A DNA stretch of 64,000 bases from Rhizobium sp. CCGE531 (GTDB lineage: Bacteria; Pseudomonadota; Alphaproteobacteria; Rhizobiales; Rhizobiaceae), in contig NZ_CP032684.1 of the NCBI RefSeq assembly GCF_003627795.1, positions 845,001 to 909,000 on the forward strand, written 5' to 3'. The notes beneath the pieces were generated by a model. The model did no database searches. It was not told where the DNA came from and saw nothing but the letters and a program-made list of their open reading frames with translations. Positions 9,322-17,659 of the stretch are shown in pieces. Position 1 is the stretch's first letter. Each line of letters begins with the position of its first letter. Position numbers and translations under genes: made by a program.

Positions 9322-9422
9322 CTGCATAATTCCTTAAATCGGAATCGATTTAAGGAATTATGCAGCAGACTGAAAGTGCTACAGCGACCTTTGCGCGTCA
9401 CATGTGACGCGCGGCGCTGTAG
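9322..9422. repeat. RIME-like double palindrome
   Basis: Two adjacent strong inverted repeats. The first has perfect 19-base arms (9322-9340 and 9347-9365) around the six-base loop GGAATC. The second has an uninterrupted 20-base palindrome at 9393-9412 (GCGCGTCACATGTGACGCGC) inside outer arms CTACAGCG (9379-9386) and CGCTGTAG (9415-9422). Roughly 100 bp with two large palindromes in an intergenic position is the described architecture of rhizobial intergenic mosaic elements (RIME); I assign it by architecture, without a database comparison. Confidence 0.6.
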
Positions 9423-9921
9423 GGCGATCAGCCGCTCTGTAGTCCTATGCGAAGCTGCTGCCAATCCCGGATTTTTCTCCATGAATGCTTGTGGATCACG
9501 TCTTGGTGATATCCACCGCCGCATGGCGTCGAACACAGGATTTGACATATGCTAAGAGCATGTAAATGCTAAACGCATAAAACGTCGTCCGGTGTATTAG
9601 CGGATTTGGATTGGGTTGTCATGACCAATTTTTCGATCAAGCGGCATGTCTTCCCGGGCCGTTGCCGCCGGCGGCGTCGATAGGTGCAACTTACGTCGCG
9701 CATCAGCACAAGGAGCAGGATCATGACTGCTCTCCAGCCCCGGAGGCAAATTGAGGATTGCCTTCAGAGCCTGATCACAAGGCGGAGCCCTCGACCAAAA
9801 TGCGAATGGTTTCTGTCGTAAAAGCCGTGACGCAAGCCGGGCTTTCCGCTCGCGAGTTTTGCGACAGAAATGTCCGTGGCGCCAACCATCGGTGGCAGTC
9901 GGCAAATATGTGGTTCAGCTC
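9423..9921. other. 500-base stretch without a recognised gene
   Basis: No recognisable protein gene. A TTGACA hexamer at 9542-9547 is followed by ATGCTAA direct repeats (9549-9571) that could be a promoter with operator sites. A 32-codon frame with a good ribosome-binding site lies at 9723-9821. A second frame at 9800-9931 reads QAGLSAREFCDRN, faintly reminiscent of the start of IS66-type accessory proteins, so the area might hold a decayed mobile element; this is weak. Confidence 0.4.
9723..9821 (+). CDS. Possible small ORF of 32 codons
   Basis: ATG at 9723 is preceded by AAGGAGCAGGATC, a good ribosome-binding site at suitable distance. The peptide is basic (RRQIEDCLQSLITRRSPRPK) and I do not recognise it. 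It lies between the double palindrome and plsY on the opposite strand to both neighbours. It may be a remnant rather than a gene. Confidence 0.25.
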   Translation: MTALQPRRQIEDCLQSLITRRSPRPKCEWFLS

Positions 9922-10596
9922 TCAGTTCTGAACCGCCTTGCCCAGCTGTGGCTCTGTTCCCGCCAGCAGTCGCCGAATGTTCGTACGATGGCGTATGATC
10001 ACGTAAAGGCCGCCCGCGATCACCAGCAGCCGATAGGGTAACGGTTGCTCCAAGCTGCAGATGAGGGCAATCGCGGTCAGAGCCGCCAGGATCGAGCCAA
10101 GGGAAACAATCCGAAAAATAGCCAACGCAACGCCAAAAACCGTCACGGCACCTAGCCCCACAGGCCAGGATATCGCCAGCAACAGGCCAAGTCCGGTCGC
10201 GACGGACTTGCCGCCCTTGAAATTTAGCCAAATCGGACGGCTATGCCCCAGCAGGACGGCGAGCCCCGCCAGGCAGATAGCCCAGGGCGCCCAGCTTTGC
10301 TGAGTTGGCAGATCAAGCGCAGTCGGTGGCAAGATAGACGGCAATGTTTCGAGCCAAGGATAGAACCAACCTGCAAAGACGATTGCCGCGGCACCTTTCA
10401 GCACGTCTACCAGGAGCACCATCGAGGCTGGCCATTTCCCAAGGGTCCGCAATACGTTCGTCGCGCCGGTGGATTTGGAGCCATGCTCTCTTATATCGAT
10501 GTCCTGGAGGAGTTTCCCCGCCAGATAGCCCGTGGGCATGGAGCCGAAGAGATAGGCGATCACCAATCCAATTATGCCCGCTATCCAGAAAGTCAT
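9922..10596 (-). CDS. plsY: Glycerol-3-phosphate acyltransferase PlsY
   Basis: 224 residues from the ATG at 10596, which has GAGGTGG six bases upstream (a GTG at 10605 is less likely). Five or six transmembrane helices and the three PlsY motifs are present: motif 1 GSMPTGYLAGKL with HGSKSTGATNVLRT, motif 2 GHSRPIWLNFKGGKSVAT, motif 3 near the C-terminus. PlsY transfers an acyl group from acyl-phosphate to glycerol-3-phosphate, giving lysophosphatidic acid in the inner membrane. The STGATN and GGKSVATGLG variants and the RLLAGTEP tail look more like cyanobacterial PlsY than the usual SGN.GATN proteobacterial form, so this may be an acquired second copy. Confidence 0.92.
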   Translation of the reverse strand: MTFWIAGIIGLVIAYLFGSMPTGYLAGKLLQDIDIREHGSKSTGATNVLRTLGKWPASMVLLVDVLKGAAAIVFAGWFYPWLETLPSILPPTALDLPTQQSWAPWAICLAGLAVLLGHSRPIWLNFKGGKSVATGLGLLLAISWPVGLGAVTVFGVALAIFRIVSLGSILAALTAIALICSLEQPLPYRLLVIAGGLYVIIRHRTNIRRLLAGTEPQLGKAVQN

Positions 10597-10840
10597 AAAT
10601 GCCACCTCGTTTATTCTTGGCCGTCATGGATCGAGGGCTGCCTATGAAAATCTCTCAGCGCCGCAGTCGAATCCCACGTTGAAGCCAGGGATCGGCATAT
10701 CTGCCCCGCGCTTTTTGCTATTCCCTTCCTGTCATAGACGTGTTACCAGCCCTCGCCAACTTCCAAGCAACACTTGCAAGATCGCCCGGTAGACGATTCG
10801 TTCCGGGCTTTCCTGTTTTTCACAGACGAAGGAATTGGCC

Positions 10841-12325
10841 ATGGCACGCATTATTGAAACGTCAACCGGGTTGGATGCGTTGACATTCGACGACGTGCTC
10901 CTGCAGCCGGGACACTCCGAGGTCATGCCCGGCCAGACGAATATCGCCACCCGCATCGCCCAGGACATCGAGCTCAACCTGCCGATCCTCTCCGCCGCAA
11001 TGGACACGGTGACGGAAAGCCGCCTTGCGATCGCCATGGCGCAGGCGGGCGGCATGGGCGTTATCCACCGCAATCTGACACCGGTGCAGCAGGCCGAAGA
11101 GGTCCGCCAGGTCAAGAAGTTCGAAAGCGGCATGGTCGTCAATCCGGTTACGATCGGCCCGGAGGCGACGCTTGCCGAAGCGCTCGGCCTGATGAAAGCG
11201 CACGGCATTTCCGGCATCCCGGTCGTCGAAAAGTCGCATCGCCTCGTCGGCATCCTCACCAACCGCGACGTCCGCTTCGCCTCCGATCCCGAGCAGAAGA
11301 TCTACGAGCTGATGACCCGCGAAAATCTCGTCACGGTCAAGGACGGCGTGCAGCAGCAGGAGGCCAAGCGCCTGCTGCACCAGCATCGCATCGAGAAGCT
11401 GCTCGTTGTCGATGGCGATAGCCGTCTGGTCGGTCTGATCACGGTCAAGGACATCGAGAAGTCCCAGCTCAACCCGAATGCTTCGAAGGATGCTCAGGGC
11501 CGCCTGCGCGCCGCCGCCGCCATCAGCGTCGGCGATGATGGCTACGAGCGTGCCGAGCGCCTGATCGACGCCGGCGTCGACCTCCTGGTCGTCGATACCG
11601 CCCACGGTCACTCGCAGCGCGTTCTGGATGCCGTTGCCCGCGTCAAGAAGCTTTCCAATTCGGTCCGCATCATGGCCGGCAACGTCGCCACCTATGACGG
11701 CACGCGGGCGCTGATCGATGCGGGCGCCGACGCCGTCAAGGTCGGTATCGGCCCCGGCTCTATCTGCACGACCCGTATCGTCGCCGGCGTCGGCGTGCCG
11801 CAGCTGGCCGCGATCATGTCGGCGGTGCAGGCGGCGCAGGATCAGAATATCCCAATCATCGCCGATGGCGGCATCAAGTTCTCGGGCGATCTCGCCAAGG
11901 CGATCGCCGCCGGCGCATCCGCCGCCATGATCGGCTCGCTGCTCGCCGGCACGGATGAAAGCCCGGGCGAGGTCTATCTCTACCAGGGCCGCTCCTTCAA
12001 GGCCTATCGCGGCATGGGTTCCGTCGGCGCCATGGCGCGCGGCTCGGCCGACCGCTACTTCCAGGCTGAGGTCCGCGACACGCTGAAGCTCGTTCCGGAA
12101 GGCATCGAAGGCCAGGTTCCCTATAAGGGGCCCGTCGCGGGCGTGCTGCATCAGCTCGCGGGCGGCCTCAAGGCCGCCATGGGCTATGTCGGTGGCGGCG
12201 ATCTCAAGGACTTCCAGGAGCGCGCGACCTTCGTGCGCATCTCCGGCGCGGGCCTGCGCGAAAGCCATGCCCACGATGTGACGATCACCCGCGAAAGCCC
12301 GAACTATCCGGGCGCGGGCGGCTGA
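10841..12325 (+). CDS. guaB: Inosine-5'-monophosphate dehydrogenase
   Basis: 494 residues, a full-length IMPDH. The TIM-barrel catalytic domain is interrupted at about residues 95-210 by two CBS domains. The catalytic cysteine is Cys309 in GPGSICTT; the flap region with the conserved YRGMGS motif and a RYFQ stretch follows. It oxidises IMP to XMP with NAD, the committed step of guanine nucleotide synthesis. The ATG at 10841 has AAGGA seven bases upstream; an in-frame TTG at 10835 is not needed. The next gene starts three bases after the stop, so they are probably co-transcribed. Confidence 0.97.
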   Translation: MARIIETSTGLDALTFDDVLLQPGHSEVMPGQTNIATRIAQDIELNLPILSAAMDTVTESRLAIAMAQAGGMGVIHRNLTPVQQAEEVRQVKKFESGMVVNPVTIGPEATLAEALGLMKAHGISGIPVVEKSHRLVGILTNRDVRFASDPEQKIYELMTRENLVTVKDGVQQQEAKRLLHQHRIEKLLVVDGDSRLVGLITVKDIEKSQLNPNASKDAQGRLRAAAAISVGDDGYERAERLIDAGVDLLVVDTAHGHSQRVLDAVARVKKLSNSVRIMAGNVATYDGTRALIDAGADAVKVGIGPGSICTTRIVAGVGVPQLAAIMSAVQAAQDQNIPIIADGGIKFSGDLAKAIAAGASAAMIGSLLAGTDESPGEVYLYQGRSFKAYRGMGSVGAMARGSADRYFQAEVRDTLKLVPEGIEGQVPYKGPVAGVLHQLAGGLKAAMGYVGGGDLKDFQERATFVRISGAGLRESHAHDVTITRESPNYPGAGG

Positions 12326-12328
12326 TCG

Positions 12329-12919
12329 ATGGCGGATCGCGCTTCGGGCAACGCCAGATCCTTGCAGGGTCTGGCGGCGATCCTCGCGGCTCTTTCGCTG
12401 GCGCTCTTTGCCTGGATCTATGCCGGCTTCGTCAGGGCGTTCAGCGCTGCCGCAGCCGGCCAGCAGATGCTCGATGCGCGTATCGGCGGCTATGAGCGCG
12501 ACGACGTCATCGCCATGCTGCGCTACCTCAAGGATCATCCCGATCCGGCGATCATCCTGCATTCCATGTATCTCGGGCCGGAGCTCATCTTTCCGCTGGT
12601 GCTGGGCGGCCTCATGTTCTGCCTGTTGCGGCTCATCGGCCCCAGCGGCTTCTTCTTCGGCCGCCCGATCCCGCCGGGCGCGAAATCAGTCATTTTCTGC
12701 CTGCCGATCTTTTATGCGGTCGTCGACTATGCCGAGAATATCGCCGGCCTCCTGCTTTACCCGCCGGCGATGCCATCGGATTCGACCGTGACGCTGCTTT
12801 CAAGCGTGCTGCCTGTTATCGTCAGGCTGAAATTCCTGACGCTGGTGGTGACGGTTATTCTACTGGCCCGTTTCGCGATTTTTCGCTACCTGTCGCGCGA
12901 CGGCGCGCGGCCGTCCTGA
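12329..12919 (+). CDS. Conserved four-helix membrane protein of unknown function
   Basis: 196 residues with about four hydrophobic segments (residues 12-32, 77-100, 114-140 and 160-185) and a short soluble loop (YERDDVIAMLRYLKDHPDPAI) between the first two. I do not recognise a domain. It starts three bases after guaB, with no room for its own promoter, so it depends on guaB transcription. Nothing in the sequence suggests an enzymatic motif. Confidence 0.8.
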   Translation: MADRASGNARSLQGLAAILAALSLALFAWIYAGFVRAFSAAAAGQQMLDARIGGYERDDVIAMLRYLKDHPDPAIILHSMYLGPELIFPLVLGGLMFCLLRLIGPSGFFFGRPIPPGAKSVIFCLPIFYAVVDYAENIAGLLLYPPAMPSDSTVTLLSSVLPVIVRLKFLTLVVTVILLARFAIFRYLSRDGARPS

Positions 12920-12961
12920 TTGATCCTATCGGCTTTCTGAAATTCCAAAGGAGTTGGCGGC

Positions 12962-13384
12962 GTGACCGGCTATGAAATGTTTTGGCCCATGGTGGCGCAT
13001 GCGGTGCTTGTCTTCGTTCTCTATGCGCTCCTGGGATGGCGCCGCCGCGTATTGGTGAAGGCCGGCCGCATCCAGCCCTCGCAATTTCGCGAGAACCATG
13101 CCGCCAACGAGCCGGCGGAAAGCCTGGTAGTGCGAAACAGCCTCGCCAATCAGTTCGAGCTTCCCTTGCTCTTCCACGCCTGCTGTATCATCCTCTACAC
13201 CACGCAGGCGGATAATCTGCCGGCCGTGATCCTCGCCTGGATCTTCGTCGCCACGCGCTATGCTCATGCTTTCGTGCAGGTGACCAGCAACGACCTGCGC
13301 TATCGCAGCCCGCTCTTTACTCTCGGCTTTGTGGCGCTTGTCGGCATGTGGGTCTGGCTCAGCATCTGGCTTGCCTTCTCCTGA
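12962..13384 (+). CDS. MAPEG-family membrane protein
   Basis: 140 residues beginning at GTG 12962 with AAAGGAG at 9-10 bases upstream. Four transmembrane helices and the family pattern FRENHAANEPAESLVVRNSLANQFELPLLF, with R-N..NQFE shared with eukaryotic membrane-associated eicosanoid/glutathione proteins, support the MAPEG call (R. TRYAHAFVQ in the third helix also fits). Bacterial members are mostly uncharacterised; some have glutathione transferase or peroxidase activity. It follows the guaB-linked membrane gene after 42 bases. Confidence 0.85.
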   Translation: MTGYEMFWPMVAHAVLVFVLYALLGWRRRVLVKAGRIQPSQFRENHAANEPAESLVVRNSLANQFELPLLFHACCIILYTTQADNLPAVILAWIFVATRYAHAFVQVTSNDLRYRSPLFTLGFVALVGMWVWLSIWLAFS

Positions 13385-13393
13385 TGCCGCGTA

Positions 13394-13409
13394 TGTTATC
13401 GCGATAACA
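13394..13409. promoter_or_regulatory. 16-base perfect palindrome, possible operator
   Basis: TGTTATCGCGATAACA is fully self-complementary. It lies 10 bases after the MAPEG stop codon and about 120 bases before the next start, with no T tract, so a protein-binding site is more likely than a terminator. The binding protein is unknown. Confidence 0.4.
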
Positions 13410-13530
13410 ACCTGCGGTAACGCATTTGTGTTTTCCCTTTTCCCTTACGCCACCGCCCGCTGACCTATCTTGTCAAAGGGTGGCTGGCCACCTTGTGTCG
13501 GCTGCCGGGGAAAAATGGGAGACCAGGACC

Positions 13531-14412
13531 ATGAGCACGGAAAAGCCCGTCGTGACGCAGGCGATGATCGACGCCTATGACGAATATACGCATCTGACGC
13601 TCGATCGTCGGGGTTTCATGGAAAAGCTGACCAGGCTTGCAGGCTCGGCCGGGGCCGCCGCCGCTATCGCGCCGCTGCTCGCCGCCAACAAGGCGAGCGC
13701 CGAGATCGTTTCCGCCGATGACAGCAGGCTGGAAGCCATGGATGTGACCTATCCCGGCAGCAAGGGCGAAATGAAGGGCTATCTCGCTCGTCCGAAAGGC
13801 GCGGCTGGCAAGCTCGGCGGCGTCATCGTCATCCACGAGAACCGCGGTCTCAATCCGCATATCCGCGATGTGGCTCGCCGCATGGCGCTGGAAGGTTTCG
13901 TGGCGCTGGCGCCGGATTTCCTCTCTCCGCTCGGCGGCACGCCTGACGATGAAGACAAAGCGCGCGACATGTTCACCAATCTCGACCCGACGCTGACCGC
14001 CGCTAATGCCGAAGCGAGCCTGACCTACCTTGCCAAGGCCGATGGCGCCAACGGCAAGGTCGGCGCGGTCGGCTTCTGCTGGGGCGGCGGTCTCGTCAAC
14101 CGTTTCGCGACGATCTCGCCGGAGCTGAAGGCAGGCGTCGCCTATTATGGCGCACAGCCGCAGGCGAGCGATGTGTCCAATATCAAGGCGGCTCTGCTCT
14201 TGCATTATGCCGGCCTCGACGATCGCATCAACGCCGGTATCGATGCCTATAGCAAGGAGCTGCAGGCGGGCGGCAAGACGTTCGAGATCTTCGTTTACGA
14301 CGGCGTCAATCACGCTTTCAACAATGACACTTCGGCTGCCCGCTACGACAAGAAGGCGGCCGATCTCGCCTGGGGCAGGACGGTCGGGTTTCTGAAGAAA
14401 TATGTATCGTAA
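13531..14412 (+). CDS. Dienelactone hydrolase family protein with Tat-like N-terminus
   Basis: 293 residues. The alpha/beta-hydrolase triad of dienelactone hydrolases is visible: Cys183 in GFCWGGG, Asp230/231 in GLDDRIN and His261 in VNHAF, with Glu103 in HENRG as in the classic enzyme. Residues 25-58 (DRRGFMEKL followed by an Ala-rich stretch ending ANKASA) resemble a twin-arginine signal, so the protein is probably exported to the periplasm folded. The start is ATG 13531 after GGGAGACCAGGACC; the frame is open further upstream without a good start. Substrate unknown; family members hydrolyse dienelactones or carboxymethylene compounds. Confidence 0.87.
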   Translation: MSTEKPVVTQAMIDAYDEYTHLTLDRRGFMEKLTRLAGSAGAAAAIAPLLAANKASAEIVSADDSRLEAMDVTYPGSKGEMKGYLARPKGAAGKLGGVIVIHENRGLNPHIRDVARRMALEGFVALAPDFLSPLGGTPDDEDKARDMFTNLDPTLTAANAEASLTYLAKADGANGKVGAVGFCWGGGLVNRFATISPELKAGVAYYGAQPQASDVSNIKAALLLHYAGLDDRINAGIDAYSKELQAGGKTFEIFVYDGVNHAFNNDTSAARYDKKAADLAWGRTVGFLKKYVS

Positions 14413-14456
14413 CGACGCAAGCCGTTGATAGGGGCTTGCCAGCCATCCGCTGATTA

Positions 14457-14489
14457 TCGAGGTCGAAACCATGTTTCGACCTCGATTTT
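14457..14489 (+). terminator. Intrinsic terminator after the dienelactone hydrolase gene
   Basis: Perfect 13-base arms (14457-14469 and 14473-14485) around the loop CAT, followed by TTTT. It lies 45 bases after the stop codon. Confidence 0.85.
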
Positions 14490-14618
14490 CATAACGGCAA
14501 TGGCGCCTAAGTAATGATTAAAATTGAACTTTTCCCGTTTACGCGCATTGAACGCGTCTGGTGTCATAGCGTCTGCCGTGTCCAGCGTCGTTCAGTATGA
14601 AAATGAAACGGGAAAAGA

Positions 14619-15251
14619 ATGAAACCGGATAGGCCTGACCGCGTCACGTTCCGCAAAAGGCCGCAGCAGGAGCGAAGTATTCAACGCGTCGACGCCATCC
14701 TGTCGGCCGCAGCCAGGCTGATCGCCGAAAATGGCGTCAGCGCGATGAAGATGACGGAACTCGCCGCCGTCGCGGGGATTCCGATCGGTTCCGTCTATCA
14801 ATATTTTCCGGACAAGGCCGCAATTGTCAGAGCCCTGCTTGACCGGCACTCCAGCCGCATCCAGCAGAAGGTCGGGGAAGCCTTTGCGACCGTAACATCG
14901 CTGGATCATGCTATCGACTTGGTCTGCGGCATGATCGATTGGTATTACCACGAGTTTCGCAGCGATCCCGCCTATCTCGGCGTCTGGCTCGGCACGGATA
15001 TCGACAGGGATATCCTGCAGCTCAACATACAGCACAGCAATCGCGTCGCCGAGATATTCCTGACGAGCATTCGGCCATTCCTGCCGGCCGAAAGCCGCAT
15101 CGACCTGACGGCGCGCACCCCGCTTTTCAGCCATCTGATCGGCGCATCGGTCCGCTTTGCCATCATGAGCGACGACGGAATGGCCGTGCGCATGCTCCAT
15201 GAATGGAAACAGGTGATCCGCGCAACCCTGCTGGCGGAGCCGGCACAATAG
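14619..15251 (+). CDS. TetR/AcrR-family transcriptional regulator
   Basis: 210 residues. The N-terminal TetR_N domain occupies about residues 20-70: DAILSAAARLIAENGVSAMKMTELAAVAGIPIGSVYQYFPDKAAIV contains the helix-turn-helix with the typical G.S.YQYF recognition helix. The rest is a helical ligand-binding and dimerisation domain. GGGAAAAG precedes the ATG at good distance. TetR proteins are usually repressors of nearby exporters or enzymes; neither flanking gene (hydrolase upstream on the same strand, LysR gene convergent) is an obvious target. Confidence 0.93.
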   Translation: MKPDRPDRVTFRKRPQQERSIQRVDAILSAAARLIAENGVSAMKMTELAAVAGIPIGSVYQYFPDKAAIVRALLDRHSSRIQQKVGEAFATVTSLDHAIDLVCGMIDWYYHEFRSDPAYLGVWLGTDIDRDILQLNIQHSNRVAEIFLTSIRPFLPAESRIDLTARTPLFSHLIGASVRFAIMSDDGMAVRMLHEWKQVIRATLLAEPAQ

Positions 15252-15287
15252 TCGCGATCGAAGATGTTTGGTTGGTGAGCCCCGAGG

Positions 15288-16241
15288 TCACCAGCCCGGC
15301 AGAATGTGCCCGGCGCGCAGCCGCGGATAGAAGCGCGTATAGGTCTTCACCTCGCCATCGAGGTCATCATCGACCGCAGCAGGCGTGATGTTGTCCAGGC
15401 AGGCCGAGATATGGGCGGTGATCGCGTTCATCAATGAAACGGAAAGCCCAGGCCGTTTCATGATGCCGATCTGCACCGGCGGCAGCGGCGGGAAGCCATC
15501 AGCCTGGGTCAGCACCTTCATGCCGGTCCTGAGCGCCGATTCCGGCATGACCGAAACCGCCATGCCGGCAAGCACTGCCGCGGCAACGACGGTGCAGGAC
15601 CAGCTGGTGAACAGGATCTGATAGTCGCGGCCGCCGGCATCGAGTGCCGAGCAGGCAAGCTGGCGCCATTGGCAGTCACGCCGCCCGACGGCGAGCGGAA
15701 TGGGCGCATCGTCGCGCAGCGGATGGTTGGCCGAGCCGACCCAGCAGAGCGGCTCCGTCCGCACCACATCCGACATGCGTTCGCGCGGATTATGGGTGAC
15801 CAGCGCGATATCGAGTTCGCCGCGATGCATGCGCTCGGCCAGATCGACCGAGGGTTCGCAGACGATATAGAGCTCGACATTCGGATGCGTTTTGGCGAAG
15901 CGGCCGATGATTTCGGGCATATAGCGGTCGGCATAATCGTCCGGCGTGCCGATGCGCAGCGTGCCTTCGAGACGATTGTCGTCGAAAGCCGCCATCGCCT
16001 CGTTGTTCAGGCGGATGATGCGGCGGGCATAGTTCAGCAGCTTTTCGCCTTCGGCCGTCAGGCGGTTGCCGCGTCCGTCCTTGATGAAGAGCTGCTTGCC
16101 GACGCGCTCCTCCAGCCGGCGCATCTGCATGGAAACAGCCGACTGCGTCTTGAACACCCGGTCGGCCGCCTTGGTGAAGCTGCCGGAATCCACGATTGCG
16201 ATGAAGGTCTGCAACTGATCGATGTCAAGCGGCGCGGACAT
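15288..16241 (-). CDS. LysR-family transcriptional regulator
   Basis: 317 residues. The winged helix-turn-helix is at residues 8-66 (LQTFIAIVDSGSFTKAADRV followed by KTQSAVSMQMRRLEERVG), then a linker helix and the periplasmic-binding-protein-like effector domain from about residue 95 (LRIGTPDDYADRYMPEIIGRF). The start ATG 16241 is followed upstream by an A/T-rich leader shared with the divergent DUF1127 gene, 200 bases away. The target is unknown. Confidence 0.92.
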   Translation of the reverse strand: MSAPLDIDQLQTFIAIVDSGSFTKAADRVFKTQSAVSMQMRRLEERVGKQLFIKDGRGNRLTAEGEKLLNYARRIIRLNNEAMAAFDDNRLEGTLRIGTPDDYADRYMPEIIGRFAKTHPNVELYIVCEPSVDLAERMHRGELDIALVTHNPRERMSDVVRTEPLCWVGSANHPLRDDAPIPLAVGRRDCQWRQLACSALDAGGRDYQILFTSWSCTVVAAAVLAGMAVSVMPESALRTGMKVLTQADGFPPLPPVQIGIMKRPGLSVSLMNAITAHISACLDNITPAAVDDDLDGEVKTYTRFYPRLRAGHILPGW

Positions 16242-16442
16242 GGGTTCACCTATAAAGGAGTTTGATGATTATCATTAGAAACATTCGTTGGACTGATCAA
16301 TAGGGCTTTGGCATCTTCCTAATGCAATTCAGCATACCAATCGAACAGACATTCTTATCGAACTCCTCCCGGCATACGCCCCTTTTCCGGAATACCGGGA
16401 AGGGGCTTGGCTGGTGCGTGCCCCAAGGAAAGGACTACGGAA

Positions 16443-16739
16443 ATGCGCACGACAGATCGGACCCTTGAGCTCGGCCTTGCAACGCCATCGCTATCGCTGA
16501 CGGCGCGCATGATGCTTGCTTTTGCCAATGTGACATCCGTCTGGCGCGCAATCCGAAATCGCCGAGAGATCCACTATCTGAATGAGCTGAACGATGCCCA
16601 GCTGCGGGACGTTGGCCTGACCAGGCAGGACCTCGACGCTGCGCTGACCACCTCGACCTTTTTCGAGGACCCGTCCAGCCATCTGACCAATTCCGCGCGT
16701 CGCCGTACGTGCCTCTCCGCCTTCAGCTTCCGCGGCTGA
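16443..16739 (+). CDS. DUF1127 domain small protein
   Basis: 98 residues. The DUF1127 core spans about residues 35-70 (SVWRAIRNRREIHYLNELNDAQLRDVGLTRQDL), an arginine-rich amphipathic helix pair ending in the L.D.GL.R.D motif. Small proteins of this family in alphaproteobacteria have been linked to RNA binding and to phosphate or carbon metabolism; the role of this longer member is unknown. AAGGA lies upstream of the ATG. A GC-rich hairpin (16378-16406) is in the leader and a strong terminator follows, so it is probably a single-gene transcript. Confidence 0.88.
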   Translation: MRTTDRTLELGLATPSLSLTARMMLAFANVTSVWRAIRNRREIHYLNELNDAQLRDVGLTRQDLDAALTTSTFFEDPSSHLTNSARRRTCLSAFSFRG

Positions 16740-16791
16740 TGTCGGGCAATAGTTTCCCCGCAGGGTGATAGCCAATAAGCCCTGCTTCTTT

Positions 16792-16828
16792 CCCGGTGTT
16801 CGGCCCAAGGGCCAACACCGGGTTTTTT
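16792..16828 (+). terminator. Intrinsic terminator after the DUF1127 gene
   Basis: Arms CCCGGTGTT (16792-16800) and AACACCGGG (16814-16822), with an inner GGCCC/GGGCC stack, followed by six T. A textbook rho-independent terminator. Confidence 0.93.
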
Positions 16829-16930
16829 CTTTCTGGCGACCGTGTTTCCGCAATGGATTATACGCGGGCAAGTTGCCTCCGGTGGCAATTGTCTTATCTT
16901 GCCATTTGATCAGGTAGCGAGGATTCGACG

Positions 16931-17509
16931 ATGGCAACGGTGATCTTCTTCCACTCCGTCTACGGCTTGCGCTCGCTTGAGCATGAGGCGGTCGAGCGCG
17001 TGCAGGCGGCTGGACACAAGGCTTTCGCACCGGACCTCTATGACGGGCTGATCGCCCGATCGATCGACGAGGGCTTCGAATTCAAGGACGAGATCGGCTG
17101 GCCGACGATTTGCGAGCGCGCGGAATGGGCGCTGGCAGGCCTGCCGGCCACGACCGTGCTTGCCGGATTTTCGATGGGTGCCGGCGTCGCATCTAGCCTG
17201 TGGCCAAAGCGGGAGAAGACGGCCGGCGTCCTCTTGCTGCATGGCCTTGCCACCATTGCCGACAATGCCCGCAAGGGCCTGCCGTTGCAGCTTCATCTGG
17301 CCGATCCCGATCCGTTCGAACCGGCGGAGGAGGTCGCTGGCTGGCGGCAGGCGGCCGATCGATCCGGCATATCGGCGGAAGTCTTCACCTATCCAGGCGG
17401 CGGCCACCTCTATACCGATGCCAGCCTGCGCGACTACGACGCCAAGGCCGCCGATCTTACCTGGAAGCGCGTCATCGACTTCCTGAATGCCATCGACACT
17501 AAGGGTTGA
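16931..17509 (+). CDS. Dienelactone hydrolase family protein (serine variant)
   Basis: 192 residues, a compact cytoplasmic alpha/beta-hydrolase. The nucleophile elbow is GFSMGAG with Ser81 instead of the cysteine of classic dienelactone hydrolases; Asp125 (HLADPDPF) and His159 (GGGHLYTD) complete a plausible triad. The short length and the FFHSVYGL beginning match the small DLH subgroup. Substrate unknown. It is followed by an ABC-F gene 150 bases downstream, which starts after its own leader. Confidence 0.85.
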   Translation: MATVIFFHSVYGLRSLEHEAVERVQAAGHKAFAPDLYDGLIARSIDEGFEFKDEIGWPTICERAEWALAGLPATTVLAGFSMGAGVASSLWPKREKTAGVLLLHGLATIADNARKGLPLQLHLADPDPFEPAEEVAGWRQAADRSGISAEVFTYPGGGHLYTDASLRDYDAKAADLTWKRVIDFLNAIDTKG

Positions 17510-17659
17510 ACTTTGCACCGACTTTGCGCGCCGGGCTTGAATTGAAGCCGCTTGTCGCCTAGTTTATGGGCATCAGTAATACCAACAGGATGTGTGCAGC
17601 AATGAATTCCACCTCGACCGCAATGCCGTTCAGCCTTGTCATCGGGGAAATTTTTGCTC

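Noticed and set aside
9800..9931. IS66-type transposase remnant
   Set aside because: Only a ten-residue resemblance (QAGLSAREFC), not enough to call an insertion sequence.
10862..12562. A 566-codon minus-strand frame opposite guaB
   Set aside because: Shadow of GC-rich guaB; guaB itself is full length with all motifs.
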